54,474 bases of DNA, taken from assembly GCA_018222915.1 (NCBI GenBank), contig JAAEZI010000020.1, positions 1 through 54,474 of the forward strand. Direction: 5' to 3'. The notes below the pieces were generated by a model that was given only the letters and a program-made list of their open reading frames with translations, did no database searches and was not told the origin of the DNA. The translations under genes and the position numbers were made by a program. Source of the stretch: Algicola sp. GTDB taxonomy: Bacteria > Bacteroidota > Bacteroidia > Flavobacteriales > Flavobacteriaceae. Within the stretch, counting starts at the first letter, position 1; every line of letters starts with the position of its first letter. Shown in pieces: positions 8,951 to 17,567 of this stretch.

Positions 8951-9535
8951 TTAGCCATGAATGGTTTCTTTTTTGCTCAAATTTTTCATAATATCCGCCT
9001 CATAACCTAAGAGTTCTTCCCATTTTTTGTCAACCTCTTGTCGTTCACCATACTGTCTTGCAAATCTTAAAAACATGGTGTAATGATTCGCCTCGCTCAC
9101 CATTAATTTTCTATAAAATTCAGCCAATTCCTTATCTTTTAATTCTTCAGATAATAAGCGAAAGCGTTCGCAGCTTCGCGCTTCAATTAAAGCGGCATAC
9201 AAAAGGCGATGAACTAATTGGGTGGTTCTACTGCCTCCCTTTGGAAAGAATTTTAAAAGTTGGATGACATAATCATCTTTGCGGTCTCTTCCTAACACCC
9301 AACCTCTGGCGATAATTTTGTCATGAACCATTTTAAAATGGCTTATTTCTTCTTTGACAAGAGCGGTCATTTCTTGCACTAACTCTGTGTACTCAGGAAA
9401 ACTAACGATCAATGAAATGGCCGTACTCGCTGCTTTTTGCTCACAATAAGCATGGTCTGTTAGGATATCTTCAATATTTTTTTCTACGATGTTGACCCAA
9501 CGAGGATCTGTTGGTAGTTTTAATCCGAGCATCAT
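8951..9535 (-). CDS. miaE: tRNA 2-methylthio-N6-isopentenyladenosine(37) hydroxylase
   Basis: 194 residues matching MiaE, a ferritin-like diiron monooxygenase that hydroxylates the isopentenyl side chain of ms2i6A37 in tRNA, using O2. Diiron ligands are visible as E32, the EEISHF motif (E63, H66), E118 in LIEARSCERF, and SEANHY (E148, H151). The typical KLPTDPRW start is present. The start overlaps the stop of the upstream lipoprotein gene by 3-4 nt (ATGATG; TGA within it), indicating translational coupling. Last gene of a minus-strand run with dnaX. Confidence 0.93.
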   Translation of the reverse strand: MMLGLKLPTDPRWVNIVEKNIEDILTDHAYCEQKAASTAISLIVSFPEYTELVQEMTALVKEEISHFKMVHDKIIARGWVLGRDRKDDYVIQLLKFFPKGGSRTTQLVHRLLYAALIEARSCERFRLLSEELKDKELAEFYRKLMVSEANHYTMFLRFARQYGERQEVDKKWEELLGYEADIMKNLSKKETIHG

Positions 9536-10098
9536 GAGGTGTAATCTTTAATTAAGGTTATCAATTCATTGCCTTCTCTGTCTACTAGCAATTCATAAAG
9601 TTGATATGTGTGATCTTTAGGGTTCATAAAAGACAAGTTCAATGCCACCTTTGTAGGATCTGAATGTTCCTCATTCACCCATACATGCTCCAAGGTAGCA
9701 TAGCGCCAAAAATGACTATTGGAAAACGCTGAAAAATTCTTGGCTGAAATGTGTTTATCAAATATCATTTTGTCTGCAATTTTAATATTGATTTCAGACT
9801 CAAAAACACGATGATAATGCGCCGATTTCGACTTCCCGTTTATAGATTCTTTTATCAAGATTCCCGTATCAGATAGTGAGTGATTCACGATACTAACATG
9901 AAAGGTTTTTGAAACTATAGAATCTGTTTTTATTTCAACATAAGCTTCTGGATAATAGGTTTTTATATCTAAAGACTTATATTTATTATTAAACTCATGA
10001 ACAGCATGTTCTAATCGTTCTTTTTTACTAGACCTACGATCACAAGAACATATGGTGACTGCAAAAATGCACATTAAAATAAAGACTATTTTTTTCAT
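9532..10098 (-). CDS. lipoprotein of unknown function
   Basis: 188 residues. The N-terminus is a lipoprotein signal with a lipobox-like ICSC ending at Cys19, followed by DRRSSKK, so it is probably membrane-anchored on the periplasmic side. The rest is charged with beta-strand-like segments; I do not recognise a domain. It sits 11 nt after dnaX and overlaps miaE, so it is likely in that operon without an obvious functional link. Confidence 0.75.
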   Translation of the reverse strand: MKKIVFILMCIFAVTICSCDRRSSKKERLEHAVHEFNNKYKSLDIKTYYPEAYVEIKTDSIVSKTFHVSIVNHSLSDTGILIKESINGKSKSAHYHRVFESEINIKIADKMIFDKHISAKNFSAFSNSHFWRYATLEHVWVNEEHSDPTKVALNLSFMNPKDHTYQLYELLVDREGNELITLIKDYTS

Positions 10099-10109
10099 GT
10101 AGAATGCTT

Positions 10110-11816
10110 TTAAATATCCAACCCAAAGGTCTTTTTTAGAATTTCAATATTCGGATTTTTTTCCTTTAATTTTTCATATTTTTCTTGGGCAGTAAATGCA
10201 TATTTTTTAGAAACTTCTTCATTGACATGAATTACTAATTTTAAATCAAAATTCATTAACGTTTTTCTCAGATGTTCCATAAGTGGATGTTGTGCTCTCT
10301 CCAATTCTACTTTTAAGGTGTCGTTTGGAAATTCTAAATGAATGTCGGTTCCTTCTAGTTTAGGCTGATCCATTTCCAATATGGAAGCCATGATTTTTTC
10401 ACCACTCTTATGCAATTTGGAGATATAAGAAGACCAAGCCTCTTGAAATTGTACTTCCGTAAATTCTTCTGTTGGCAGATCTTCTACATCGATAACGACC
10501 TCCATTTGTTTGATTTGATGTTCTTTTTTGGCGCGTATACTTTTAAGAGATAATCCTGAAGTCCGTTGGTCTTTTTTTAAATCAATGGTAGGCACTTTGT
10601 CTTCAATAGGTTCAGGCTGTGGTTCTGGTTCAACAGTTGGCGCTTTGCTAAGGTTTTGGTTATTTTCTTTTTTGGGAATGTCAACTGGTATCGGTGTAAT
10701 TCCCTTAGCTTTAAAATAGGAAGGTGGAATTATGTAATGTTTGCTATTTTTTTTTTCTCCATCAAAAGTGATAGAGGCAAGTTGCATAAGGCATAATTCA
10801 ACCAATAAACGTTGGTTTTTACTGCTTTTGTATTTAAGATCACAGTCATTGGCCAACTCGATGCCTTTTAAAAGAAAATCCAGAGGTGATTTTCGAGATT
10901 GTTCTAAGTACTTAGTCTTGGTATCTTCGCCAACTTCTAATAGCTCAATGGTCTTTTCATCTTTACAAACCAATAAATCTCTAAAATGAGAGGCTAAACC
11001 TGCAATATAGTGATGTCCGTCAAAACCTTTAGAAAGTGTTTGATTGTACTGTAACAGTAATTCAGGGATCTTGTTCTCCAAAATTAATGCTGTACTGGTA
11101 AAATAGGTTTCATAATCCAATACATTCAAGTTTTCCGTAACAGCTTGTCTTGTAAGCTCCTTTCCAGAAAAACTAACGACACGATCAAAAATTGAAAGTG
11201 CATCTCGCATGGCGCCATCTGCTTTTTGAGCGATGATATGTAAGGCGTCATCTTCGGCATTAATACCTTGTTCTTCAGCTATATATTTCAGATATGCTTT
11301 CGCGTCTTTGACCGTGATTCTTTTAAAATCAAAAATCTGACAACGCGATAATATGGTGGGTATAATTTTGTGCTTTTCCGTAGTGGCTAATATAAAAATA
11401 CAATGCTTTGGAGGCTCTTCAAGGGTTTTCAGAAACGCATTAAAAGCGGCCTGAGACAACATATGAACTTCATCAATGATATAGACTTTATATTTTCCTA
11501 CCTGAGGAGGAATTCTAACCTGGTCGGTCAGACTTCTGATATCATCCACAGAATTATTAGAAGCGGCATCCAACTCAAAAATATTGAAAGCAAAATCCTC
11601 ATCTTCACGTTCAGAACCGTCACTATTAATCATTTTAGCTAGAATTCTTGCACATGTTGTTTTACCAACACCTCTCGGACCAGTAAACAACAAAGCCTGC
11701 GCTAAATGATTATGCTCTATGGCATTCAGTAACGTGTTGGTAATGGCCTGCTGACCCACAACGTCTTTAAACGTTTGAGGTCTATATTTACGAGCAGATA
11801 CGATGAAGTGTTCCAT
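10110..11816 (-). CDS. dnaX: DNA polymerase III subunit gamma/tau
   Basis: 568 residues. DnaX is the AAA+ motor of the clamp loader. Walker A is GPRGVGKTT (residues 46-54), Walker B is YIIDEVHML (112-120), and a sensor SRC motif lies near 157. The C-terminal third carries a proline/glutamate-rich linker (near residues 375-415) and a tau-like polymerase- or helicase-binding region. The zinc-binding cysteine cluster found in E. coli DnaX after Walker A is absent; the segment reads INSDGSEREDEDFAFNIFEL instead, which I recall as usual in Flavobacteriia. No frameshift signal was identified that would yield a separate gamma form. A promoter element lies just upstream. Confidence 0.97.
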   Translation of the reverse strand: MEHFIVSARKYRPQTFKDVVGQQAITNTLLNAIEHNHLAQALLFTGPRGVGKTTCARILAKMINSDGSEREDEDFAFNIFELDAASNNSVDDIRSLTDQVRIPPQVGKYKVYIIDEVHMLSQAAFNAFLKTLEEPPKHCIFILATTEKHKIIPTILSRCQIFDFKRITVKDAKAYLKYIAEEQGINAEDDALHIIAQKADGAMRDALSIFDRVVSFSGKELTRQAVTENLNVLDYETYFTSTALILENKIPELLLQYNQTLSKGFDGHHYIAGLASHFRDLLVCKDEKTIELLEVGEDTKTKYLEQSRKSPLDFLLKGIELANDCDLKYKSSKNQRLLVELCLMQLASITFDGEKKNSKHYIIPPSYFKAKGITPIPVDIPKKENNQNLSKAPTVEPEPQPEPIEDKVPTIDLKKDQRTSGLSLKSIRAKKEHQIKQMEVVIDVEDLPTEEFTEVQFQEAWSSYISKLHKSGEKIMASILEMDQPKLEGTDIHLEFPNDTLKVELERAQHPLMEHLRKTLMNFDLKLVIHVNEEVSKKYAFTAQEKYEKLKEKNPNIEILKKTFGLDI

Positions 11817-11834
11817 TGGAATTACTTAGAGTAA

Positions 11835-11842
11835 CAAAGTTA
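11835..11842 (-). promoter_or_regulatory. -7 promoter element for dnaX
   Basis: On the minus strand the sequence is TAACTTTG, an exact TAnnTTTG match, 18 nt before the dnaX ATG. This predicts a leader of roughly 10-15 nt. No clear -33 box. Confidence 0.5.
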
Positions 11843-11920
11843 AAAAACTAGGCGTAAATTCTAAATGAAATGCTGCCAAGTTTGATGGAGTTATTAACAC
11901 AAGCATACTTAAAAAGCTAC

Positions 11921-12796
11921 CTAATAATTCATCAATGTCAATAGCATTTGAATCCCTCGAGGATCTAATTCACCGTTGCTAAATCCGGTACTTCCTACAA
12001 TTTCAAGATCTGAAGCTTTGTATAAATAAAAAAGGGCATAGCCGTTACTACTAGTTCGTGTGGTTTCTACACCAGCAAATTCTCTTGTCTTGGTGCGAGG
12101 TCTTTGTGCAATGAAGATTTCTCTTAAAAATAAAATATCTGATTGCTTATCGATTATGGCATCATCTATCACCGACTTATCAACAAACTGGTAAGGATAT
12201 TGATAAAGCTTATCCATCTCTTTAAACAGTTTTTTTGACACATTATTTTTATCGATCAATAAGGTTTTATGCGCTAGAGAATCTTTTAAAAACTGCGAAT
12301 AATACTTCGTCTGATCTCTCACTAGGTTTTTGTAATTATCGCCCATTTCCAAATCTACTTGTAGGTTTTTTAGAGCAACCATGAAATCTGCTACTGAATT
12401 ATAATTGTCATCTCTAATATCTGGAATGGCTTTATAGTGCACAGACATTTTGTTTTCTAATAGCCCAATAAGAATACTACTTGCAGGTGCATTCGACTGC
12501 AAGGGCGTTAAAGTGTAATGTAAATAGGCATATTTTTTGGCTTCGTCTTTATCTTTAGAAAGTGCTTTCCATTCGTCTGTCGATATATATTTTACAGATG
12601 GAGAGAGGGTCCAAACTTCCTCAATAGCTTTTTTAATTGTTTCTTCAAAACCGTCATAATCACCGTAATTGAAAACGAGAAGCGGTCTTTGCTTAAGTTC
12701 GTCAATATATTTTGCTGCTTTTTTATCGGTGCCCATTTGTGCAGTGGCACCTAAGCTAAGAATAGCAAGGATGAAGGTAAGTACTGTTTTTCTCAT
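11921..12796 (-). CDS. secreted protein of unknown function
   Basis: 291 residues with a signal peptide ending GATAQM. I do not recognise the family. The mature protein begins with a segment resembling a conserved opening of periplasmic Bacteroidota proteins (RPLLVFNYGDYDGFEETIKK), is mixed alpha/beta, and ends in RGIQMLLTLMNY. There is no T9SS domain, so it is probably periplasmic. It is divergent from rnpB and 104 nt upstream of dnaX, which has its own promoter, so the two are probably separate units. Confidence 0.75.
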   Translation of the reverse strand: MRKTVLTFILAILSLGATAQMGTDKKAAKYIDELKQRPLLVFNYGDYDGFEETIKKAIEEVWTLSPSVKYISTDEWKALSKDKDEAKKYAYLHYTLTPLQSNAPASSILIGLLENKMSVHYKAIPDIRDDNYNSVADFMVALKNLQVDLEMGDNYKNLVRDQTKYYSQFLKDSLAHKTLLIDKNNVSKKLFKEMDKLYQYPYQFVDKSVIDDAIIDKQSDILFLREIFIAQRPRTKTREFAGVETTRTSSNGYALFYLYKASDLEIVGSTGFSNGELDPRGIQMLLTLMNY

Positions 12797-12820
12797 TTTT
12801 TATGTTTATAATTCTGAATA

Positions 12821-12828
12821 GAAATATA
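12821..12828 (-). promoter_or_regulatory. possible -7 element for the secreted-protein gene
   Basis: Minus-strand TATATTTC differs from TAnnTTTG at the last base and lies about 25 nt before the ATG at 12796. Divergent from the rnpB promoter. Confidence 0.3.
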
Positions 12829-12852
12829 AAAAAAATTAATTAAAGAATGTTG

Positions 12853-12860
12853 TATTTTTG
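12853..12860 (+). promoter_or_regulatory. -7 promoter element for rnpB
   Basis: TATTTTTG is an exact TAnnTTTG match. It ends 5 nt before the predicted 5' end of RNase P RNA at 12866, which is the spacing expected for a transcription start. Confidence 0.75.
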
Positions 12861-12865
12861 CACCC

Positions 12866-13174
12866 AAGTAAATCGCCTTATCGCTATTTGTTTTCAAATG
12901 GAGGAAAGTCCGAACACCATAGTGCAATCATAGTGGTTAACAGCCATCCATCGCGAGGTGAGGAAAAGTGCAACAGAAAGAATGTACAGGTCATGCTGTA
13001 GTGAAATCAGGTAAACTCTATGTGGTGCAATGTCATGTAAACTAGTGTTTGAGCGTGCACGCGCGATGCTAGAGGGTAGGCAGCTAAAGTTTGCTGGTAA
13101 CAGTAAATGTAGATAAATGATAAGGATCGAAACTCTTGAAGTTTTGATACAGAATTCGGCTTATAGATTTACTT
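12866..13174 (+). ncRNA. rnpB: RNase P RNA (catalytic subunit)
   Basis: The conserved P4/CR-I element GAGGAAAGTCCGAACACC begins at 12901, and the CR-V element ACAGAATTCGGCTTATAG lies at about 13149-13166. Between them are the GGTAACAG and GATAAATGATAAGGATCGAA core segments. The ends pair perfectly: AAGTAAATC (12866-12874) with GATTTACTT (13166-13174), forming helix P1. At about 309 nt it is a compact bacterial type A molecule. It cleaves the 5' leader of pre-tRNA with RnpA (not in this window). Ends are defined from P1 and may be off by a few bases. Confidence 0.96.
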
Positions 13175-13185
13175 TTGTTATAAAG

Positions 13186-13218
13186 ACCCTTTATTCTATT
13201 AATAAAGGGTTTTCTTTT
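13186..13218 (+). terminator. rnpB intrinsic terminator
   Basis: A 10-bp stem ACCCTTTATT / AATAAAGGGT (13186-13195 and 13201-13210) with a 5-nt loop is followed by TTTCTTTT. It starts 11 nt after helix P1. Confidence 0.88.
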
Positions 13219-13233
13219 AGCATTCAGTACGTA

Positions 13234-13767
13234 CTATTCAAAAAAGCTAAACATATTACCACCATAACTCTTTGCGTACGAATAATGTTCTAGATGGGAT
13301 AAGTCTGTGTGCTTAGAATGCTCAACTATGAGTAGTCCGTTTTCTTCTAAAAGATGGTTTTCAAATACCAGCGCAGGTATTTTAGCAAATTCTTCAACAG
13401 GAAAGTCGTAAGGTGGATCTGCAAAAATGATGGTATGTTGTTGTTTGGTTTTTTCCAAGTATTTAAAGACATCACTTTTAATGGTGGTAATTCCCATGTC
13501 GAAACTTTCGGAGGTCTCATTGATAAATTTGATACAGCCATAATTCTCATCCACCGCAGTAATGCTTTCCGTGCCTCGAGAGGCAAATTCATAACTGATG
13601 TTGCCTGTACCTGCAAATAGGTCAAGGACCGTGATATCATCAAAATAATAATGGTTATTGAGGATATTGAATAGGGATTCCTTAGCCATATCTGTCGTAG
13701 GCCTAACCGGTAGTTTTTTTGGAGCCGTGATACGTCGTCCTTTATAAAGTCCAGATATAATGCGCAT
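13234..13767 (-). CDS. rsmD: 16S rRNA (guanine(966)-N2)-methyltransferase
   Basis: 177 residues, the usual RsmD length. It methylates G966 of 16S rRNA using S-adenosylmethionine. The RsmD start (MRIISGLYKGRRI) is followed by RPTTDMAKESLFNIL (22-36), the SAM-binding VLDLFAGTGNISYE (47-60) and the catalytic DPPY motif (117-120). The start overlaps the stop of the DUF3822 gene by 1 nt (TAATG), so the two are coupled. The pairing with DUF3822 recurs in Flavobacteriia as I recall it. Confidence 0.95.
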   Translation of the reverse strand: MRIISGLYKGRRITAPKKLPVRPTTDMAKESLFNILNNHYYFDDITVLDLFAGTGNISYEFASRGTESITAVDENYGCIKFINETSESFDMGITTIKSDVFKYLEKTKQQHTIIFADPPYDFPVEEFAKIPALVFENHLLEENGLLIVEHSKHTDLSHLEHYSYAKSYGGNMFSFFE

Positions 13768-14573
13768 TAATTAAAACTATTTAATAATATAAAATGATGA
13801 CGGTCTGCATTTTCTAGGTCTATTTTGCTCAAGTCAAAACCATATTTTGGATCCATTAATTCTACGAAACGCACATATTTATACAAAATACCAAACAACG
13901 CATCATCTTCATTTATAGACCCAGAGAGCACTGTTTTAATAGTTTCTGTATCGAGTTCTAGTTGTTCAATTGTAAAGAGGATGTAGTATATAAAATCTTC
14001 TTTTGTACTATATTCAAACGTATTATAGAAGATAAGTTTGTCTCCATTCATACAAACAATCTCGAAGGATGTTGGATTGACGTTCACAAACAAGGTAGGC
14101 TCATTATCATTATGATATTTTTGTAAAATTGTTTCGATTAATACCGTAGAGGCGTGCTTATAATCAAAACTACCAAACGTTTCAAAAATATAATTATTGA
14201 TATTCACTAAAGGGACATAGACGTTTTTACAGTCTATTGATAAACTGTCGTAACTAATGTAATCCGTTTTCAATATTTTGGCATTAAACTTTAAATAGTC
14301 AGCCAGATTATTCTCATCAAAATACGCGTCTGGAACCAAACAGGATAGTTCATTTTGATAAATACATGTGATGGTATCAAATGCTTGATTGCTATCGATA
14401 TGTGTATCAAAAACCTCTTTTAATTGATTCAATAAATCGAATGGTGACGATTTTTTATCCAGAGGTTTATGGTGAAGTTGTTCAATCGTGTTGTTTGAAC
14501 GATTCAATATACAAAAAGAAAGTCCATTCAAACTAATTTGAATGGACAATGCTTTTATATGATTCTGATTCAA
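13767..14573 (-). CDS. DUF3822 family protein
   Basis: 268 residues, no signal peptide or membrane segment, so cytoplasmic. It matches DUF3822 as I know it from Bacteroidota. The pattern resembles actin-like ATPases of the PilM/FtsA type: an N-terminal LSIQISLNGLSFCIL strand pair, a mid-protein LFVNVNPTSFEIVCMNGDKL segment followed by FYNTFEYSTKEDFIYYIL, and a late TVLSGSINED glycine turn. The fold assignment is inference. It lies 4 nt after the gene of a bitopic/polytopic membrane protein and overlaps rsmD, so all three are likely one transcript. Function is not established. Confidence 0.85.
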   Translation of the reverse strand: MNQNHIKALSIQISLNGLSFCILNRSNNTIEQLHHKPLDKKSSPFDLLNQLKEVFDTHIDSNQAFDTITCIYQNELSCLVPDAYFDENNLADYLKFNAKILKTDYISYDSLSIDCKNVYVPLVNINNYIFETFGSFDYKHASTVLIETILQKYHNDNEPTLFVNVNPTSFEIVCMNGDKLIFYNTFEYSTKEDFIYYILFTIEQLELDTETIKTVLSGSINEDDALFGILYKYVRFVELMDPKYGFDLSKIDLENADRHHFILLNSFN

Positions 14574-14577
14574 GGAA

Positions 14578-15312
14578 TTAATCTTGACTATTAAGGTTTT
14601 TAGGCCAGTTTCCTTTGGTATAGGCTTCCGTCATCGAACCTACTTGTAATTTAGGTCCATTGACGCCATCTACAGAAACGACTTCTTTTTCTTTCGCAAC
14701 AAGGTTCTTGTCTTGATCAAAAAGGATTACTGCTTTATCAACAGAAGCTTCAAATACAGCAATATTAGTCTCCGGCAATTTACCGGCTTTCAATTCAAAT
14801 TTTGCTCCTGGTTCTCCAACAGGAACATTCATCATTGTTTTATATCTCGTGTCTGCTCCGAATAAGGAGTCTTTTACAGGTACAAATCCAAGTGTATCTA
14901 TCACGACGATATCTTTAGTCATTTCTACACCACCAAAACGTTTTGTCAATTCTTCATCAATTACTGTTGAATCCTTACGTTGTGTAATGGTGAATTTAGC
15001 AGTGTCTATAAATGTGATAAGTTTATCGAAATCACCAGAGAATGTTCCTGTGACAGATCTGTGTGCCAATTCAGCATCTCTGATATCTTTTAGTTTAGTA
15101 ATCACTTTTTGGTATCTGTCGGCCTTTAGTTTGTTGAATTTAATTTCACCGTAAACTGAATCGAAAGTTAAGTAACCTAAAAATATGATAAGCGCCCATA
15201 GCACTAAATTGAGTACAGGTTTTAACTTTTTTGGCACAAATTTATCTATAAGCCAAACAATACCAATCGTAAGCAAAATAAGACCTACAACTACAAGAAT
15301 TACATTTAACAT
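14578..15312 (-). CDS. inner-membrane protein with large periplasmic domain
   Basis: 244 residues. Two hydrophobic segments (about residues 3-22 and 33-51) are separated by a basic loop, KFVPKKLKP. By the positive-inside rule the loop is cytoplasmic and the C-terminal domain of about 190 residues is periplasmic. That part begins with a helical stretch (YQKVITKLKDIRDAELAHRS) and continues with beta-rich sequence. The helical start recalls pseudopilin-like or PilN/PilO-like periplasmic domains, but I recognise no family. Its position 4 nt before the DUF3822 gene suggests a cytoplasmic partner. Confidence 0.8.
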   Translation of the reverse strand: MLNVILVVVGLILLTIGIVWLIDKFVPKKLKPVLNLVLWALIIFLGYLTFDSVYGEIKFNKLKADRYQKVITKLKDIRDAELAHRSVTGTFSGDFDKLITFIDTAKFTITQRKDSTVIDEELTKRFGGVEMTKDIVVIDTLGFVPVKDSLFGADTRYKTMMNVPVGEPGAKFELKAGKLPETNIAVFEASVDKAVILFDQDKNLVAKEKEVVSVDGVNGPKLQVGSMTEAYTKGNWPKNLNSQD

Positions 15313-15346
15313 AGTTAGTTTTTTTATATTTTGTTAAGGAGTTACG

Positions 15347-15354
15347 CAAATCTA
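15347..15354 (-). promoter_or_regulatory. -7 promoter element for membrane protein-DUF3822-rsmD
   Basis: Minus-strand TAGATTTG is an exact TAnnTTTG match 34 nt before the ATG at 15312. No clear -33 box at the usual distance. Confidence 0.5.
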
Positions 15355-15516
15355 CAACTTTTTTTTATTCGTTAAAATAATGTAGACAAAAAACAATTAA
15401 AGTTGAAAGATATAAAATAAGTTTCATATTATATAACAAAACTTAAGATCAAAACCTATAAAAAGGTTAGCGCATTATATACTATATTGCGTTTCAATTG
15501 TATATCAATTATTTAA

Positions 15517-16944
15517 ATGACTGCATCAGATTTCTATAAATTACTTGTCCAAAAATTTCCTTTTACCCCAACTAACAAGCAACTTGTAGCTTTAGAGCAG
15601 TTATCACAATTTGTTTTTAGTGAAGTTCCTAATAGCTTGTATTTGCTCAAAGGATTCGCAGGAACAGGTAAAACAAGTATTATTGGTGTGCTAGTTTCCA
15701 ATTTATGGGAGACCAAAAAAAGTGCCGTTTTAATGGCGCCTACAGGTAGAGCGGCAAAGGTAATCTCCAACTATTCTAAGAAGGAAGCCTTTACGATTCA
15801 TAAAAAAATTTATTTTCCGAAGAAAGAAAAAGGCGGAGGTGTGAAGTTTGTCAAGCAACCTAACAAACACCGAAATACCATTTTTATTGTGGATGAAGCC
15901 TCTATGATTTCTGATACACCTACCGATGCTAAAAATTTCGAGAGTACTTCCTTATTAGATGATCTCATTAGCTATGTCTACTCTGGACATAAATGTAAGT
16001 TACTGCTCATTGGAGATAAAGCGCAGTTACCACCTGTTAAGTCGGATTTGTCACCTGCTTTAAACCAAGAGCAATTGGATTTGAATTACAACAAACAAGT
16101 GACAACTATTGAGTTAGATGAAGTGGTAAGACAGAATCAAGAATCAGGAATTTTATCCAATGCCACAAGAATGAGAGAGGTACTTCAAAATGAATTCTAT
16201 GAATCTTTTAAGTTCAACCTCACAGGATTTGAAGATATTGTTCGATTAATTGATGGTCATGAAATTATGGATGCCATAAATGACTCCTACAGTGCTAATG
16301 GTCATGAAGAAACGGCCATTATTGTGAGAAGTAATAAACGTGCTAACCTCTATAATCAACAAATCAGAAATCGTATTTTGTTTAATGAAAATGAATTGAC
16401 CGTTGGTGACTTTCTGATGGTGGTTAAAAACAATTATTTTTGGATAAAGCCGACCACAGAAGCTGGATTTATTGCTAATGGTGATATCATTCAAGTATTG
16501 GAGATTTTTTCAATTATTGAATTGTATGGCTTTAGATTTGCTGAAGTCAAGGTACAAATGGTCGATTATCCTAAGATGCGACCTTTTGAAACCGTGTTGC
16601 TATTAGATACGATTGAAGCGGAAACACCATCTTTAACTTATGAAGATAATAATCGCTTGTATCAAGAAGTTCAAAAGGATTACGAAGATGAATCTTCCAA
16701 TTATAGAAAGTTTTTAAAAATCAAAGGGAATAGACATTTCAATGCATTACAAGTTAAATTTTCATATGCCATTACTTGTCATAAGTCGCAAGGAGGTCAA
16801 TGGCACACGATTTTTGTAGAACAACCTTATTTACCTAATGGTATTGATAAGGACTATATGCGTTGGTTGTATACAGCGGCTACAAGGGCAAAAGAAAAAT
16901 TATACCTTATTGGTTTTAAAGATGAGTTTTTTGAAATTGAATAA
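15517..16944 (+). CDS. RecD-like ATP-dependent DNA helicase
   Basis: 475 residues of superfamily 1 helicase, about the length of the stand-alone RecD2-like ATPases of Bacteroidota. Walker A is GFAGTGKTS (residues 46-54), motif Ia is MAPTGRAAKV (73-82), Walker B is TIFIVDEASMIS (121-132), motif III is GDKAQLPPV (near 168-176). The C-terminal UvrD_C_2-type motif ITCHKSQGGQW (near 418-428) and YTAATRAKEKLYLIG end the protein. It lacks the long N-terminal helical domain of RecD2 and the RecB/RecC partners, so its repair or recombination role is uncertain. Followed by the DUF4126 gene after 6 nt. Confidence 0.9.
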   Translation: MTASDFYKLLVQKFPFTPTNKQLVALEQLSQFVFSEVPNSLYLLKGFAGTGKTSIIGVLVSNLWETKKSAVLMAPTGRAAKVISNYSKKEAFTIHKKIYFPKKEKGGGVKFVKQPNKHRNTIFIVDEASMISDTPTDAKNFESTSLLDDLISYVYSGHKCKLLLIGDKAQLPPVKSDLSPALNQEQLDLNYNKQVTTIELDEVVRQNQESGILSNATRMREVLQNEFYESFKFNLTGFEDIVRLIDGHEIMDAINDSYSANGHEETAIIVRSNKRANLYNQQIRNRILFNENELTVGDFLMVVKNNYFWIKPTTEAGFIANGDIIQVLEIFSIIELYGFRFAEVKVQMVDYPKMRPFETVLLLDTIEAETPSLTYEDNNRLYQEVQKDYEDESSNYRKFLKIKGNRHFNALQVKFSYAITCHKSQGGQWHTIFVEQPYLPNGIDKDYMRWLYTAATRAKEKLYLIGFKDEFFEIE

Positions 16945-16950
16945 CTTTAC

Positions 16951-17520
16951 ATGATGACACCAGAAACGCTTATCAGTATTTTTTTAGGTATTGGCTTATC
17001 CGCTTCAGTGGGCTTTCGTGTTTTTGTGCCACTTTTTGCATTGAGCTTGGCCGCTTATTTTAATGTTTGGGAATTGAATGAATCTTGGCAGTGGATTGGT
17101 AGTATGACGGCCGTAATTACCTTAGGCGTCGCAACACTTGTCGAAATTTTTGCTTATTACATTCCTTTTGTTGATAATATCTTAGACACCATCGCTATTC
17201 CTCTAGCTGCAATAGCAGGAACAGCGGTCATGGTTTCAACGGTTGCAGATTTGAGTCCTGTGATTACTTGGGCTTTGGCTATCATCGCCGGAGGCGGAAC
17301 AGCGGCAGCAGTCGCCGGAAGTTCTGGAGCTACACGCTTAGCTTCTTCCGCAACAACTGGTGGTGTTGGGAACCCTGTAGTCTCAACGGTAGAAACAGGA
17401 TCATCAGTAATCATGTCAATTCTTTCAATTTTTATCCCGTATCTCGCCTTTTTTGTCGTTGTATTGCTTTTGTTTATTATTTACAAGTTTTATAAAAAGA
17501 TTAAACGTCCAAAGTACTGA
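16951..17520 (+). CDS. DUF4126 family membrane protein
   Basis: 189 residues, about five hydrophobic segments: near residues 8-33, 48-70, 78-100, 102-122 and 155-180, ending in a lysine-rich tail (YKFYKKIKRPKY). The opening LISIFLGIGLSASVGFRVFVP and the small-residue-rich GGGTAAAVAGSSGATR loop are typical of DUF4126. Function unknown. There are two consecutive ATGs at 16951 and 16954, and either may be used. It is 6 nt downstream of the helicase and probably co-transcribed. Confidence 0.85.
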   Translation: MMTPETLISIFLGIGLSASVGFRVFVPLFALSLAAYFNVWELNESWQWIGSMTAVITLGVATLVEIFAYYIPFVDNILDTIAIPLAAIAGTAVMVSTVADLSPVITWALAIIAGGGTAAAVAGSSGATRLASSATTGGVGNPVVSTVETGSSVIMSILSIFIPYLAFFVVVLLLFIIYKFYKKIKRPKY

Positions 17521-17537
17521 TTCTGTACTAAAAGTTA

Positions 17538-17545
17538 TATTTTTG
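17538..17545 (+). promoter_or_regulatory. -7 promoter element for kdsB cluster
   Basis: TATTTTTG is an exact TAnnTTTG match 22 nt before the kdsB ATG. A short inverted repeat AGTAC-N7-GTACT (17513-17529) lies directly upstream, where the -33 region would be. Confidence 0.5.
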
Positions 17546-17567
17546 ATTTCTTACTTATATTTACCTT

